DNA of 64,000 nt from CAYFTL01 sp964346145. GTDB taxonomy: Bacteria; Bacillota; Clostridia; Christensenellales; Aristaeellaceae. The stretch spans positions 10,221-74,220 of the forward strand of contig CAYFTL010000007.1 of NCBI GenBank assembly GCA_964346145.1, read 5' to 3'. Position 1 is the stretch's first letter. Each line of letters begins with the position of its first letter. A program made the translations under genes and the position numbers. The notes under the pieces were generated by a model, which was not told the origin of the DNA, searched no databases, and saw only the letters and a list, made by a program, of their open reading frames with translations. This document shows, piece after piece, positions 1-9,991 of this stretch.

Positions 1-1813
<1,813 letters not shown>

Positions 1814-1872
1814 TACTACTCCTCAAAAAATCTACGCATCGACCGCGCCCATTATTTTAAAATCATCATATT

Positions 1873-1901
1873 ATTATAGCATTCTTATGCCTTGCGCGCA
1901 A
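1873..1901 (-). promoter_or_regulatory. Sigma-A type promoter for secA
   Basis: On the minus strand TTGCGC (1896-1901) and TATAAT (1873-1878) are separated by 17 bases, 60 bases before the secA start codon. Confidence 0.6.
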
Positions 1902-2024
1902 CAAAACAGCATCAACTCCAGGCCCATGCTTGATTATTTATTTCCGGCCCTTTTTCTTCATAAGGCGCTATTTTATAAGACAGTTTCCAGCTTTGTAAAG
2001 TTGCAATCAATGCCCTTTCACCTT

Positions 2025-2588
2025 CTATGGGTTCCACAGTTTTTTTTCACTGGTAGATACGGCCACCGCTCCGGAAACGAGGGCGTCGTGCACCTCCTGC
2101 TTTTCGGTCACCATCCCCCCCGCGATAATCGGACACTCCAGTTCATCATTCAACAGCGTAATCGCTTTGGGAATCAGACCGGGCAGCAGCTCCACCATGT
2201 CGGGCGGCGATTTCTTGAGCAGGCTTATCCCTTTGCCGATGGAGGTTGAATCCATCAAAAACAAGCGCTGTATGGTCATCAATCCTTGACCGGCAGCTCG
2301 TTTCAGCAACGGCGCTTTGGTCGAAATTACCCCATCCGGGCGAATATAGGTTGCACACCAATCCACAGCCGCGTTGTCTTTGCCCAGTCCTTCACACAAA
2401 TCCAAGTGCACAAACACCACCTTTTCATTTCTGTGAGCGATATTGCATATTTCAGGCAAATTCATTATGTTGCTCCCCAGCAAAAAAATGATTTGGACGT
2501 TGCTGTGTGCCGCAAGCTCCATATCGCCAAAATCCTTCACCGCTGCAATCACCGGATACCGCTTCATGCTCTTTAACAAACTCTCCAT
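2025..2588 (-). CDS. glpP: Glycerol-uptake operon antiterminator, GlpP family
   Basis: This 187-residue protein reads MESLLKSMKRYPVIAAVKDF, with NVQIIFLLGSNIMNLPEIC, VFVHLDLCEGLGKD, DGVISTKAPLLKRA and PIIAGGMVTEKQEVHDAL segments typical of the GlpP family, a TIM-barrel-like RNA-binding antiterminator that responds to glycerol 3-phosphate. The ATG at 2588 follows GGTGGAG at good spacing. An in-frame start at 2690 would add 34 residues unlike the family and would lie upstream of the likely promoter, so I rejected it. No glp genes are nearby, so its target must lie elsewhere. It is a single gene divergent from the metal exporter. Confidence 0.88.
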   Translation of the reverse strand: MESLLKSMKRYPVIAAVKDFGDMELAAHSNVQIIFLLGSNIMNLPEICNIAHRNEKVVFVHLDLCEGLGKDNAAVDWCATYIRPDGVISTKAPLLKRAAGQGLMTIQRLFLMDSTSIGKGISLLKKSPPDMVELLPGLIPKAITLLNDELECPIIAGGMVTEKQEVHDALVSGAVAVSTSEKKLWNP

Positions 2589-2645
2589 ATTCAACGCTCC
2601 ACCATCCCTATACTCCGCGTTTCTTTTTGCTGGTTTCCCGTGTGC

Positions 2646-2674
2646 ATCATACCACACTCCATTCGATTCTCCAA
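2646..2674 (-). promoter_or_regulatory. Promoter for glpP
   Basis: TTGGAG (2669-2674) and TATGAT (2646-2651) on the minus strand have a 17-base spacer and lie about 58 bases before the glpP start. Confidence 0.55.
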
Positions 2675-2771
2675 CTGATTCATCCGGCATTTTGCGTGTT
2701 ATAATAACACCATAAGCCTTATAGGGTCTCCCTATTTTTTATTGTCTATAACGATCACGGAGGAATCACCT

Positions 2772-3938
2772 GTGTTTACACGCTTGTTTAAATATCTTAT
2801 TCCGAGCAAAACCCACTCTTTGTCGACCGCGACCCGCGAGCGCTACGGCGTTGCCGCCGGAATCGTCGGCGTGGTTTGCAACCTTATCCTGTTTGCCATC
2901 AAGCTTCCCGCCGGAATCCTGAGTGGCAGCATTTCCATCCAGTCGGACGCCTTCAACAACCTGTCCGATATGGGTTCCTCCATCACCGCCATCATCGGTT
3001 CCAAGATTGCCGCCCAGCAACCTGATCGCGAGCACCCGTTCGGCCATGGGCGCATGGAGTACATCGCTTCCCTCATGATATCTTTTATTATCCTGTTTGT
3101 CGGTTTGGAGCTTCTCATCAGTTCGGCAAGAAGTTTTTTCAACCCCGAACCCATTTATACAAGCTTGCTCAGCACCATAATTTTAATTGTCTCTATTGTA
3201 ATTAAACTGGGCATGTATCTGTATAACCGCGCTTTGGGCAACGCAATCGCTTCCGGCGTTTTGTTGGCCACGGCAACCGACAGTAGAAATGACGTTGTCA
3301 TCACCACTGCAGTGTTGATTTGTTCTTGGTTAGACCCTTATATAAATTTCCCCATCGATGCCGTCACCGGGACAATCGTATCCTTTTTTATATTGTTCTC
3401 TGGATTCTCTATCGCGAAAGATACAATCAATCAATTGCTGGGTGCAAAGGCCGATCCACAGTTAGCCGAAAAGATCGAACAATACGCGTTAGAAGGCCGG
3501 AACATACTAGGCATGCACGATTTGGTGATTCATGAATATGGACCGGGGCGAATCATGGCCTCGGCCCATGTGGAGGTGCCCCACAACATACAATTGGTAG
3601 AAATACACGAAGATATTGACGCAATAGAGCAACAAATCAAGCAAGAGTTGGGCGTAGATATTGTGATTCATTGCGATCCCATGTCGATCAACGATGCCCA
3701 GGCTGAAATGGCACGAAAACAGCTCGAGCAAGTCATTAATTCTATAGATCCCAGGCTTAGCACCCATGACTTTCGCATTACCCACGTGCATCAACACATT
3801 AATTTAATCTTTGATTTGAGTGTCCCCTTTGAGTTCACCGCCCAACAGCGTATGCGCACGGTTCGCCATATTAGCATAGAAATGCGCGACATCAATCCCA
3901 AATACCGGTGCGTTATCCGGATTGATGATCCCATTTAA
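2772..3938 (+). CDS. Cation diffusion facilitator (CDF) metal efflux transporter
   Basis: A 388-residue CDF protein that should export divalent metal in exchange for protons across the cytoplasmic membrane. Several hydrophobic helices are visible (GIVGVVCNLILFAIKLPAG, LMISFIILFVGLELLI, STIILIVSIVIKLGMYLY). The helix II motif is DAFNNLSD (N-x3-D) and the helix V motif is TDSRNDV (D-x3-D), with HPFGHGRMEYI between. The C-terminal half is the cytoplasmic ferredoxin-like domain, longer than in FieF. The GTG at 2772 follows GGAGG by 8 bases; the TTG at 2742 upstream has no ribosome site. The metal cannot be decided; N-x3-D/D-x3-D would fit manganese or iron. Confidence 0.9.
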   Translation: MFTRLFKYLIPSKTHSLSTATRERYGVAAGIVGVVCNLILFAIKLPAGILSGSISIQSDAFNNLSDMGSSITAIIGSKIAAQQPDREHPFGHGRMEYIASLMISFIILFVGLELLISSARSFFNPEPIYTSLLSTIILIVSIVIKLGMYLYNRALGNAIASGVLLATATDSRNDVVITTAVLICSWLDPYINFPIDAVTGTIVSFFILFSGFSIAKDTINQLLGAKADPQLAEKIEQYALEGRNILGMHDLVIHEYGPGRIMASAHVEVPHNIQLVEIHEDIDAIEQQIKQELGVDIVIHCDPMSINDAQAEMARKQLEQVINSIDPRLSTHDFRITHVHQHINLIFDLSVPFEFTAQQRMRTVRHISIEMRDINPKYRCVIRIDDPI

Positions 3939-4126
3939 AGCCATATTCTACTCACTGTTTATGCATCCGCTCCATATTTTCACCCTTTGTTTTTTGGCGA
4001 AAGTGGGGCGTTTATGCATCATTTTACCCTAATTTTAAGCAAATATCTGTAATCATTTCATAGATTTCCAGCGAAAGCAGGACTTTTCCGCAAAAGCATC
4101 GTATAATTAAGCAAATGTATATTTTC

Positions 4127-4156
4127 TTGAATATTCATTTGTATATTTGTTATGAT
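4127..4156 (+). promoter_or_regulatory. Promoter for the 177-residue membrane protein
   Basis: TTGAAT (4127-4132) and TATGAT (4151-4156) have an 18-base spacer. The gene's ATG follows at 4190 behind AAGGAGG. Confidence 0.55.
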
Positions 4157-4189
4157 TATTCGGCACTCAAAAATATAAGGAGGCTATGT

Positions 4190-4723
4190 ATGACAGCCCT
4201 GTTAAGAAAACAAAAGCGGGATTTAAAAAACAGACAACTGCCTTGGCAAGCTTGGGTCGCCTTGGCTGCATGTCTTGGAATCATCGTCTGGCTAATCGTC
4301 GCCCAAGTCGGGAAGACGCAAGCCAACCACCTGCTGGCACAAACCAGGGAGCAAATTGCCGTCCGCATTCAAGGTGATATGAGTTTGGCATTGAACTCTT
4401 TCGATGAGCTGGAGCAAAAAAATGCCACCGGTCAAGCGCAAGCTCTGTCCACCGTGCGGCAGCATATGTATACCGCTTACATCTTAAATGGCATCCTGAC
4501 CGAAACCTATGGGGATGAATATTCCCTCATCGATAACGAAAACTACTATCAAATGGAATCGGCTTTGGATGAGTACGCCAAGCAACTGGCTCTCGGGCAT
4601 TCGGGCAGCGAAGTAAAGTACTCCCTCGCAGGGCATATGAACCAAATTGCTTCCACATTGAACAGCCGTTTTGGCGTCAACGGCTTATTGCCTAAGACAG
4701 CGCTCAACTCGACCGCACCTTAA
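4190..4723 (+). CDS. Hypothetical single-pass membrane protein
   Basis: I do not recognise this 177-residue protein. It has a basic N terminus (MTALLRKQKRDLKNR), one hydrophobic segment near residues 23-43, and a polar helical region after it (QTREQIAVRIQGDMSLALNSFDELEQ). This suggests a small membrane-anchored protein with an extracytoplasmic helical domain. Translation should start at the ATG at 4190 behind AAGGAGG; an earlier in-frame ATG at 4115 lies upstream of the promoter. It is monocistronic and followed by the separately promoted GH130 gene. Confidence 0.7.
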   Translation: MTALLRKQKRDLKNRQLPWQAWVALAACLGIIVWLIVAQVGKTQANHLLAQTREQIAVRIQGDMSLALNSFDELEQKNATGQAQALSTVRQHMYTAYILNGILTETYGDEYSLIDNENYYQMESALDEYAKQLALGHSGSEVKYSLAGHMNQIASTLNSRFGVNGLLPKTALNSTAP

Positions 4724-4787
4724 TTTCAGGTATAAAAAGGGTAAGTGCCATCCTTCTTTTCAGCGTGATAAAGGATTTTTATATACT

Positions 4788-4815
4788 TTGATCGAAATCT
4801 TATATGGTATATAGT
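4788..4815 (+). promoter_or_regulatory. Candidate promoter for the GH130 gene
   Basis: TTGATC (4788-4793) and TATAGT (4810-4815) are spaced by 16 bases in an AT-rich gap, about 70 bases before the GH130 start codon. Confidence 0.45.
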
Positions 4816-4886
4816 ATTATGTCATTGTTATTAGTATATGCTTTTACTCATATACCAACAACTAACGCTTGAAGGAGGTCATTCTC

Positions 4887-5861
4887 ATGCCTAAAATTAT
4901 CGGTGCTTCTTTGCCCAACATTCCCTGGGAAGACAAACCGGTCGACTGCACAGAGCCTATCTGGCGCTCCAGTTTAAACCCCATCGTTCCGCGCAATGCT
5001 ATCCCCTGCGCGAACAGCATCTTTAATAGCGCCGTGGTTCCCTTTGATGGCAAGTTTGCAGGCGTATTCCGCGTAGACAATAAGGAACGGGAAATGCGCA
5101 TCCACAGCGCGTTCAGCGATGATGGCATCCACTGGAATATCGACCACGACGGTTGGAATTTGGTAAACGATATAGAGGAGCTGGGGTCCTTCGTTTATGG
5201 TTACGATCCGCGCGTATGTGAAATTGACGGCGAATATATTGTCACTTGGTGCAATTACTTTCACGGCCCCACCATCGGCGTGGCTACCACCAAAGATTTT
5301 AAAACCTATCACCAAAAAGAAAACGCATATTTGCCTTTTAACCGCAACGGAGTCATGTTCCCGCGGAAAATAAACGGCAACTACCTGATGCTTTCGCGTC
5401 CCAGCGATAATGGCCATACCCCCTTCGGCGATATTTATTGCAGTGAAAGCCCCGATCTCGTCTACTGGGGCAAACACCGCTATGTCATGGGCACCACAGC
5501 CGGGTGGCAATCCACCAAAATTGGCGCCGGGCCCATCCCCATCGAGACTACCGAAGGCTGGCTCTTATTTTACCACGGTGTCTTAACCAGCTGTAACGGC
5601 TTTGTGTACAGCTTCGGAGCAGCGTTGTTAGACTTGGATCAACCCTGGAAAGTAATCCGCCGGGCCAAACCCTACTTGCTCAGCCCACAAACCCTTTACG
5701 AATGCGTGGGTGATGTGCCCAACGTGGCTTTCCCTTGTGCCGCTCTTTCCGATGCCGACACCGGACGCATCAGCATTTATTACGGCGGTGCCGACACGGT
5801 TATCTGCATGGCTCATTGCCAAGTCGACGAAATTATCGATTTTATTTATCAAAATAGCTAA
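4887..5861 (+). CDS. Glycoside phosphorylase, GH130 family (beta-mannoside phosphorylase)
   Basis: A 324-residue five-bladed propeller enzyme of GH130. These enzymes phosphorolyse beta-mannosides, releasing alpha-mannose 1-phosphate in the cytoplasm. Family landmarks are SIFNSAVVPFDGKFAGVFRV near the N terminus, HSAFSDDGIHW, the catalytic-region YDPRVCEIDGEYIVTWCNY, a WGKHRYV blade and GAGPIPIETTEGWLLFYHG. The length matches the family. No signal peptide is seen, so the substrate must be imported. Start ATG 4887 follows GAAGGAGG; a start at 4869 would place that site inside the gene. The substrate linkage (beta-1,2, beta-1,4 or mannosyl-glucose) cannot be told. Confidence 0.88.
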   Translation: MPKIIGASLPNIPWEDKPVDCTEPIWRSSLNPIVPRNAIPCANSIFNSAVVPFDGKFAGVFRVDNKEREMRIHSAFSDDGIHWNIDHDGWNLVNDIEELGSFVYGYDPRVCEIDGEYIVTWCNYFHGPTIGVATTKDFKTYHQKENAYLPFNRNGVMFPRKINGNYLMLSRPSDNGHTPFGDIYCSESPDLVYWGKHRYVMGTTAGWQSTKIGAGPIPIETTEGWLLFYHGVLTSCNGFVYSFGAALLDLDQPWKVIRRAKPYLLSPQTLYECVGDVPNVAFPCAALSDADTGRISIYYGGADTVICMAHCQVDEIIDFIYQNS

Positions 5862-5895
5862 ATACTTTTCATTTTTCGTAAACATCCAAACAATC

Positions 5896-5932
5896 AAAGA
5901 TAGTCCCATACAAATTGCATGGGACTATCTTT
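5896..5932. terminator. Bidirectional terminator between convergent genes
   Basis: A 14-base stem (5896-5909 with 5919-5932) has a 9-base loop, A-rich upstream and T-rich downstream. It lies between the GH130 gene (plus) and the 212-residue membrane protein gene (minus). Confidence 0.8.
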
Positions 5933-5939
5933 ATTTAAA

Positions 5940-6578
5940 TTATTGCATATACGTTTTGGCAAACGCGCTCAAACTCGCAATTACCAAAGGAGCCAACACC
6001 TTCGCATACTGTCCAATATCCTTAGGCCTGTGAAATTCAGAAGGATTCCCTTTAAACGCAAGCCATTTTTGAAACCCTATAAAAATTCGTTTTCCTTCTA
6101 GTCCTATAATAAAAATCATATACGCCACTAGACCACCGGCAAAAATTGCCCATAACCCAACTTCTAACCATAGGGGAGAATGCACATCCAATACCCATAC
6201 GAGCAGAATTTCAGCCGCAAAAAACAAAACGAAGCTAATGCCACATTTTAAACCATATTCGTTCCAAAAATCCGCACTACTTTGATTTATTCGTTCACTT
6301 TTAATAACGCTGCGCATTTTGCCCATATATTTTCGCACCTTGAGCTTGCTTTGAGTGCGATAACTCGTATTAATAAGAGCCGAAAAGTATAGATCGTATA
6401 TATGATATAGCGCTCTTCGCCTTGCTTTCTTGCCGATGGAATCCTCCTGAGAAATCACAACCGCATCGTCGTAGAGCATTTTGAGTTCATCAAAATGCTC
6501 GCCCAAGCTGAAGCGATTCTTTTCTACCAACTCAAAGGAACTTTTCAACACGGCCAATTCCACTTGCGTCTGGCTCAA
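5940..6578 (-). CDS. Two-helix membrane protein of unknown function; 5' end uncertain, possible frameshift
   Basis: The open frame gives 212 residues: a polar helical N-terminal half (ARRRALYHIYDLYFSALINT), two hydrophobic helices near residues 110-130 and 138-158, and a C-terminal segment ending LVIASLSAFAKTYMQ. The layout recalls small SLATT-like two-helix proteins, but I cannot assign a family. The only in-frame start is a TTG at 6578 with no ribosome site. A good site (AAGGAG) plus ATG at 6629 lies in another frame, while the gene's own frame stays open upstream and reads YVRSWSDARKKYEDDTL. Either the true start is unconventional or one base is missing between 6590 and 6629. Confidence 0.6.
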   Translation of the reverse strand: MSQTQVELAVLKSSFELVEKNRFSLGEHFDELKMLYDDAVVISQEDSIGKKARRRALYHIYDLYFSALINTSYRTQSKLKVRKYMGKMRSVIKSERINQSSADFWNEYGLKCGISFVLFFAAEILLVWVLDVHSPLWLEVGLWAIFAGGLVAYMIFIIGLEGKRIFIGFQKWLAFKGNPSEFHRPKDIGQYAKVLAPLVIASLSAFAKTYMQ

Positions 6579-6705
6579 AAGAGTGTCGTCTTCATATTTT
6601 TTACGAGCATCGCTCCATGATCGGACATAGTTTCTCCTTACCCTTATAATGCGTATACCATTTCTCTACCAAATGATATGCACATCGGTTCTCTGTATTT
6701 TACAG

Positions 6706-7623
6706 CTAAAATCCGTCTGCCGACCACCAAGTAAGCTGAGCAAAAGCCCGCACCAAATCTGCGCCGCTTTCAATCCGCTGTCCACCCAGTGTAAAGGCAT
6801 GATTTAATCGCACCATTGTGCCCAAGCTCTCGCTGTAGTTGGCCGAAACGCAGCCGGGCAGCAGCGCTTCCGGTACCAGCAGCCGCTCTACCAAATTTTG
6901 TTGCAAGGCAAGCTGCTTAAATGCAGGCAACAGAATATCCACATCGGGCTTTTGTCCAAATTCCCGTATCGCAATCCGCTTTTCGTTCGCTTCAAAATCC
7001 AGGTAAGCCACCAATTCCCCACCCTTTACCAAAGCGTAGGGCGCCTTCACTTCGCTGCGAATCCATTGCGCCCAATAATCCGGATGATCGCGCAGAATTA
7101 CGCCGTCCAAACCACTGGAATACAATTCATAAATGCCACGGATCGCCGCCCAATCCCCCTCTTCAACCGGCCTCAAAGCGTAATCCTCAGCAAGGCCCAC
7201 GATATTACTCAAATCCACATTGATCTGACGATTGGGGACCGTCATCCAGCCGTAACGGGCATAATGCCTGTTTGTACCCGTAAACAGCATGGATATAGGC
7301 ATATTTTTGCGGTTCATATAGTCAATGGCCATATGCAGCAGCTTCCCGCTTAACCCTTGCCGCCTAAATTCATCTTTGGTGGACACTTCCCCAATGCCGC
7401 CGAAATCCACAGCGCAGCCGCACAAATACATTTTGCGGGTAAATACGCGCAAAGTGCTGGCGATCACTCCCGATTCCACAGCCACGAAAATTCCTTCGAA
7501 ATCCGTGCTCGGATCGTTCTCAATGTGCCGCAAAAAGTACTCCGGTCCGGTTTCGGCAAATACCTGTCCAGTATGCTCCACCCATTGTGTTAACTCTTCT
7601 TTTTTAAGAGCTCTAAATTCCAT
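6706..7623 (-). CDS. Eis-like GNAT acetyltransferase
   Basis: A 305-residue N-acetyltransferase of the Eis/COG4552-like group. The N-terminal GNAT domain carries CGCAVDFGGIGEVSTKDEFRR, then QGLSGKLLHMAIDYM in the acetyl-CoA loop, and the Eis-type segment MLFTGTNRHYARYGWMTVP. A second GNAT-like half follows. It is shorter than full Eis proteins (about 400) and lacks the SCP2-like C-terminal domain seen in the paralog at 50850. The substrate is unknown. The ATG at 7623 follows GGAGA 18 bases after the rmuC stop, so the two genes are probably cotranscribed. Confidence 0.85.
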   Translation of the reverse strand: MEFRALKKEELTQWVEHTGQVFAETGPEYFLRHIENDPSTDFEGIFVAVESGVIASTLRVFTRKMYLCGCAVDFGGIGEVSTKDEFRRQGLSGKLLHMAIDYMNRKNMPISMLFTGTNRHYARYGWMTVPNRQINVDLSNIVGLAEDYALRPVEEGDWAAIRGIYELYSSGLDGVILRDHPDYWAQWIRSEVKAPYALVKGGELVAYLDFEANEKRIAIREFGQKPDVDILLPAFKQLALQQNLVERLLVPEALLPGCVSANYSESLGTMVRLNHAFTLGGQRIESGADLVRAFAQLTWWSADGF

Positions 7624-7641
7624 AAATGTATCTCCTCTCAT

Positions 7642-9117
7642 TTAGTTTGCGTTTTCATTGATATCTGCTCCTTCGGGCAGTTCTTCGTCACTTTCCTCGT
7701 CCAGCAACCTGCGCACATCTTGGCCATTCAGCTCCTGAACGTCTCTCAACTTTCGTTGAATGGTGCGCGTCTTTCGCGTCGCACTTTCTATGCTGGCCGA
7801 AGCCTGATGCATCTGCTTTTGGGTCTTGTCCAGCAAGTCGGCGAAACGACCAAATTCTGTTTTTACCGCACCCAGCAGCACCCAGACCTCACTGGATCTG
7901 CGCTCTATTGCTAGCGTCTTAAAGCCCATTTGCAGGCTGTTAAGCAATGCCGCCAGCGTTGTTGGCCCGGTCACCACCACTCTATGGTCCTGTTGCAGCG
8001 TTTCAAACAAGCCTGGCCTGCGCAAGACTTCGGCATACAAACCTTCTACAGGCAAAAACATAACCGCAAAATCGGTGGTATAAGGTGGCTCTATATATTT
8101 ATCCTGTATACGCTTGGCCTCCAATTTAATGGCTTGCTCCAATTTGCGGCCACACTGTTCCACCTGTGCCTGATCTCCACCATCTATCGCTTCCAACAGG
8201 CGCTCGTAATCGGCCTGTGGAAACTTGGCATCGATGGGCAATAGAACGGGTTCACCCGACCGATCGCTGCCGGGCAACTTCACTGCAAACTCTACCCGTT
8301 CGGTACTGTTCGGCTTTACCGTCGTGTTTCCACAATACTGATCAGGGGCAAGCACTTGTTCCAGCAATGCGCCCAGCTGAATTTCCCCCCAAATCCCTCT
8401 GGTCTTTACGTTGGTCAGCACCCGCTGCAAATTACCCACGTCGCTGGCCAAAGTTTGCATTTCTCCAAGCCCTTTATAGACCCGCTCTAGGCGCTGGCTG
8501 ACCGCTTGGAAGCTTTCGCCCAGCCGTTTGTCCAGAGTTGCATGCAGCTTCTCATCCACCGTAAGGCGCATTTCTTCTAATTTTTGATTGTTGTCTTTTT
8601 GAAGCGCCTCCATCTTGTTTTCTACCGTTTGGCGCATCTGCTCAACCCGTTTTTCGTTTTGAGAAAGCTTTTCATCCAAAATACCGCTGATCTTATCCAT
8701 CCTGGTTTCGTAAACGTTCAACTTTTCTTCTACAGACTGGCGCATGCTCTCCATGCGCTCTTCTTCAATCCTGCCGGCATTTCTCAGCTGCGCAGAAAAC
8801 GAGTCCAGCTGCGCTTGCTGCGTACGGGCAAACTCGTAAATCTGCTGGGTAATCGAATCGCTCACTCCCCGCAAATTGTGCGCGCTTTCCTCCCGATTGC
8901 GTTGAGCTTCGGCCGAATATTGGTTGTAAACAGCCTCCAGCTTTTGATCCAGCGTTTGCCTGATCATCCGGCTTTGCCGTTCTAACCGCTTGGTCCTGCG
9001 GCTATTTACCCACAGCAGGGCTAAAGCAAGCACAACCAGCATAACCAGCACAATAGCCACCGCCGGAAGCAGCAAACCAGCTTCTTCCCCTTTGGGCAAA
9101 CTCATATTCAAATACAT
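7642..9117 (-). CDS. rmuC: RmuC family DNA recombination protein
   Basis: About 491 residues with an N-terminal membrane helix (LLLPAVAIVLVMLVVLALALL), a long coiled coil (residues about 50-200, rich in E, Q, R with repeated MRQTVEEKL-type heptads), and a C-terminal nuclease-like domain. The latter includes KTRGIWGEIQLGALLEQVL, LPIDAKFPQADYERL, YTTDFAVMFLPVEGLYAEV and VVVTGPTTLAALLNSLQMG. RmuC proteins limit inversions at short inverted repeats and resemble PD-(D/E)XK nucleases. The ATG at 9117 behind AAAGAAG is preferred to the one at 9138, which lacks a ribosome site. It is upstream partner of the Eis-like gene. Confidence 0.93.
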   Translation of the reverse strand: MYLNMSLPKGEEAGLLLPAVAIVLVMLVVLALALLWVNSRRTKRLERQSRMIRQTLDQKLEAVYNQYSAEAQRNREESAHNLRGVSDSITQQIYEFARTQQAQLDSFSAQLRNAGRIEEERMESMRQSVEEKLNVYETRMDKISGILDEKLSQNEKRVEQMRQTVENKMEALQKDNNQKLEEMRLTVDEKLHATLDKRLGESFQAVSQRLERVYKGLGEMQTLASDVGNLQRVLTNVKTRGIWGEIQLGALLEQVLAPDQYCGNTTVKPNSTERVEFAVKLPGSDRSGEPVLLPIDAKFPQADYERLLEAIDGGDQAQVEQCGRKLEQAIKLEAKRIQDKYIEPPYTTDFAVMFLPVEGLYAEVLRRPGLFETLQQDHRVVVTGPTTLAALLNSLQMGFKTLAIERRSSEVWVLLGAVKTEFGRFADLLDKTQKQMHQASASIESATRKTRTIQRKLRDVQELNGQDVRRLLDEESDEELPEGADINENAN

Positions 9118-9256
9118 ATATACACTTCTTTCACGCATAATCTAAAACATATCATTAATTATACAAGAAAGAAATGCCGACCACAAGCTAGGCGCATACC
9201 TTCTATAGATTGCACATATACTATATACAATATGATATAAGACTGTTTTTGTCCGC

Positions 9257-9946
9257 TCACTGGCCGTAATAAGCGTTATCCCCATGCTTTCGCAAATAAT
9301 GCTTGTCCAGCAGTTCTTGCTGCATAGTGCCCAAATTGGGATCCGCCATTTGGTTGTGCCACGCCATAAAGGCCAGCTCTTCAAGCACCACCGCGTTGTA
9401 CACCGCTTGGTCGGCATCTTTTCCCCAGCTGAACGGGCCATGACTGGCTACCAGCACCGCAGGCACAGCGTTCGGGTCCATTTGTTTAAAGCATTCCACA
9501 ATCACCTTTCCGGTTTCCAATTCATATTCCCCCGCAATTTCTTGCGCAGTCATCAACCGGGTGCACGGAATGTTTCCATAAAAATAATCGCCATGGGTTG
9601 TGCCCAGCGCAGGAATTTCTCTGCGCGCCTGGGCATAAATAGTGGCCCAACGGCTGTGGGTATGCACAATCCCGCCAATGTTCTTAAAATTTCTGTACAA
9701 TTCCAAATGGGTCTGCGTATCGGAGGAGGGCTTGCATCCGCCCTCCACCACCGCTCCGGTCTCAAGGCACACCACCACCATATCTTTAACCGTCATAGAA
9801 TCGTACTCTACGCCGCTGGGCTTTATGACGACCATTCCGCTCTCGCGGTGTATGGCGCTCACATTGCCCCAGGTGAATGTAACCAGCTTATATTGGGGCA
9901 ACAGCATGTTTGCCCGATAAACTTGTTGCTTGAGCTGTTCCAACAA
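9257..9946 (-). CDS. araD: L-ribulose-5-phosphate 4-epimerase
   Basis: A 229-residue class II aldolase/epimerase-family enzyme converting L-ribulose 5-phosphate to D-xylulose 5-phosphate. The sequence shows FTWGNVSAIHRESGMVVIKP, VVEGGCKPSSDTQTHLELYR with phosphate and metal contacts, the zinc-binding HTHSRWATIYAQA, THGDYFYGNIPCTR, and ASHGPFSWGKDADQAVYNAV with the third metal histidine. It ends HGDNAYYGQ, as in AraD. It is the last gene of the arabinose operon and lies 45 bases after the kinase. Its length matches the family exactly. Confidence 0.96.
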   Translation of the reverse strand: MLEQLKQQVYRANMLLPQYKLVTFTWGNVSAIHRESGMVVIKPSGVEYDSMTVKDMVVVCLETGAVVEGGCKPSSDTQTHLELYRNFKNIGGIVHTHSRWATIYAQARREIPALGTTHGDYFYGNIPCTRLMTAQEIAGEYELETGKVIVECFKQMDPNAVPAVLVASHGPFSWGKDADQAVYNAVVLEELAFMAWHNQMADPNLGTMQQELLDKHYLRKHGDNAYYGQ

Positions 9947-9991
9947 AATATCCTCTCTCCCTTTTCAATTCCTTCAGCAATCGGCTGCATT

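Noticed and set aside
5940..6578. SLATT-type anti-phage effector
   Set aside because: Only the two-helix layout fits; there is no neighbouring nucleotidyltransferase or other defence gene.
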